From Bacteroidales bacterium (GTDB lineage Bacteria > Bacteroidota > Bacteroidia > Bacteroidales > UBA4181): a DNA stretch of 5,455 nt. Below the pieces are notes generated by a model. The model had not been told where the DNA came from. It worked only from the letters and a program-made list of their open reading frames with translations, and ran no database searches. The DNA lies in assembly GCA_031287245.1 (NCBI GenBank), contig JAITTD010000092.1, positions 1-5,455 on the forward strand, written 5' to 3'. This document shows, in pieces, positions 4,433-5,455 of this stretch. Position 1 is the stretch's first letter; every line of letters starts with the position of its first letter. The position numbers and the translations under genes are program-made.

Positions 4433-5455
4433 ACACGCGCTGTTATCGGCATCAAGCGCAAAACGCTGGCTGTCCTGCCCGCCGTCGGCAAGGCTCTGCG
4501 AGAGCTATGCGGACAAAAGTAGCGGCTATGCACAGGAAGGCACAGACGCACACGTGCTTGGCGAATTTCAGCTACGCAAGGCACTGGGCGAGGATGTTTC
4601 AGCAGTGGCGGATTTGCGCAAACACCTTGCCTACTACTCCGAGGAGATGGAGGAATGCGCGAACGGTTACGCCACCTACATTCTTGAATTGCTTTCGGCG
4701 GCAAAGCAAACTTGCGCCGACCCAGTGGTGCTTATCGAGCAGCGGCTGGATTTCTCCAGATATGTCTCCGATGGTTTTGGCACGGGTGACTGCGTGATTA
4801 TCGCTGATGGCACTTTACACATTTGCGATTACAAGCATGGGCAGGGTGTTCTGGTTGATGCAGAAGACAATCCGCAGATGAAGCTGTATGCACTCGGCGC
4901 ACTGGAGTTGTTCGATGGAATTTATGACATCAGCACGGTGTCAATGACCATCTATCAACCCCGGCGCAACAACATCAGCACCCACACGGTTATCAAAGAA
5001 ACCTTGTACCAGTGGGCTGAGGAAGTCCTGAAACCCGCCGCGCAGTTGGCGTTTACGGGTGAGGGCGAATTCAAATGCGGCGACCACTGCCAATTCTGTA
5101 AAGCCAAAGCCGAGTGCCGGGAACGCGTCAAGGCGAACATGGCGCTTGCCGCCTACGATTTTGCCGAACCTCCTCTGCTGGAGAATGACGAAATCGCATC
5201 GCTGCTCGGCAAAATCGACCAGCTGGTTTCGTGGGCATCCGACATCAAGGAGTTTGCCCTCACTGAAGCACTCAAGGGCATTGCCTTTGACGGCTGGAAA
5301 GTGGTTGAAGGGCGCAGCAATCGCAAGTACACAGACGAAACGGCAGTCGCCAAAGCAGTCGAATCCATCGGGCTTGACCCGTATGAACACAAAGTCCTCG
5401 GCATCACCGCCATGACCGGGCTGCTCGGCAAAAAGCGGTTTGAGGAAACGCTCGG
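4425..5455 (+). CDS. DUF2800 family RecB/Cas4-like nuclease of a phage replication module (3' end beyond window)
   Basis: The frame is open for 343 codons from the ATG at 4425 to the right edge. The start MGKHALLSASSAKRWLSCPP is typical of DUF2800. RecB/PD-(D/E)XK nuclease motifs appear in order: EGTDAH (GxxxH-like motif, about residues 38-43), D122 in GTGDC, DYKHG with D135 and K137, and a QxxxY pair (Q151, Y155). Cysteines in C-GDHCQFCKAKAEC (218, 222, 225, 231), with C18, could ligate an iron-sulfur cluster as in Cas4 and AddB. It probably acts on DNA ends in phage replication or recombination; that is inference from family. GGAGG lies 9 bases before the ATG, and the start overlaps the previous gene by 8 bases. 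In related elements a DUF2815 gene and DNA polymerase often follow, which could lie outside the window. Confidence 0.9.
   Translation, partial: MGKHALLSASSAKRWLSCPPSARLCESYADKSSGYAQEGTDAHVLGEFQLRKALGEDVSAVADLRKHLAYYSEEMEECANGYATYILELLSAAKQTCADPVVLIEQRLDFSRYVSDGFGTGDCVIIADGTLHICDYKHGQGVLVDAEDNPQMKLYALGALELFDGIYDISTVSMTIYQPRRNNISTHTVIKETLYQWAEEVLKPAAQLAFTGEGEFKCGDHCQFCKAKAECRERVKANMALAAYDFAEPPLLENDEIASLLGKIDQLVSWASDIKEFALTEALKGIAFDGWKVVEGRSNRKYTDETAVAKAVESIGLDPYEHKVLGITAMTGLLGKKRFEETL

Noticed and set aside
4941..5431. Long minus-strand and alternative plus-strand frames opposite the DUF2800 gene.
   Set aside because: The DUF2800 frame carries continuous motifs across this interval; the others have low-complexity or implausible composition and no start signals.

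Overview
The window looks like part of an integrated mobile element (prophage or phage-like integrative element) in a Gram-positive gut-type bacterium, most likely a Clostridia/Oscillospiraceae relative. This rests on the strong AGGAGG-type ribosome binding sites, a consensus sigma-A promoter, moderate G+C, tightly overlapping small genes, and a gene order of sigma-like regulator, small proteins and DUF2800-type nuclease that I recognise from phage-derived regions of these genomes. The taxonomy is inference; no marker gene is present.

Left half (about 1-2870, minus strand): a type I restriction-modification operon. Its order is consensus promoter (2837-2865), a 298-residue protein of unknown function whose C-terminus resembles an NBR1-type Ig-like domain (1766-2662), a small excisionase-type helix-turn-helix protein (1504-1737), hsdM (233-1511) and hsdS (1-246, runs off the left edge). 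Each of the last three junctions is tight or overlapping and each gene has its own GGAGG-like site, so they were built to be cotranscribed. hsdM is a pseudogene. It is out of frame at a seven-G tract (1151-1157) and again at about 766-774, where an internal deletion seems to have removed roughly 100 codons, including the NPPF catalytic motif. No hsdR lies in the window; it could be beyond the left edge.

Middle (2663-2925 and 3079-3352): a divergent control region with the minus-strand promoter, ACGTG-containing half-sites on both sides of it and a tandem 11-bp repeat in the leader. A 50-codon plus-strand gene follows and ends at a strong intrinsic terminator (3104-3157). Then comes a short leader region with a 24-codon ORF that has a good ribosome binding site.

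Right half (3353-5455, plus strand): the start of a phage-type early or replication module. It holds a sigma-70-region-4-like protein, a 72-residue conserved phage protein, a 109-residue phage protein often auto-labelled rrp5-like, and a DUF2800 RecB/Cas4-like nuclease with PD-(D/E)XK and Fe-S cysteine motifs that runs off the right edge. The last three genes overlap each other and form one transcription unit.

Taken together, a defence cargo (now probably dead for methylation, and therefore for restriction) sits back to back with an apparently intact phage early module. The most interesting points are the unrecognised Ig-domain protein at the head of the restriction-modification operon, the control region, and the way hsdM decayed while its neighbours stayed open.
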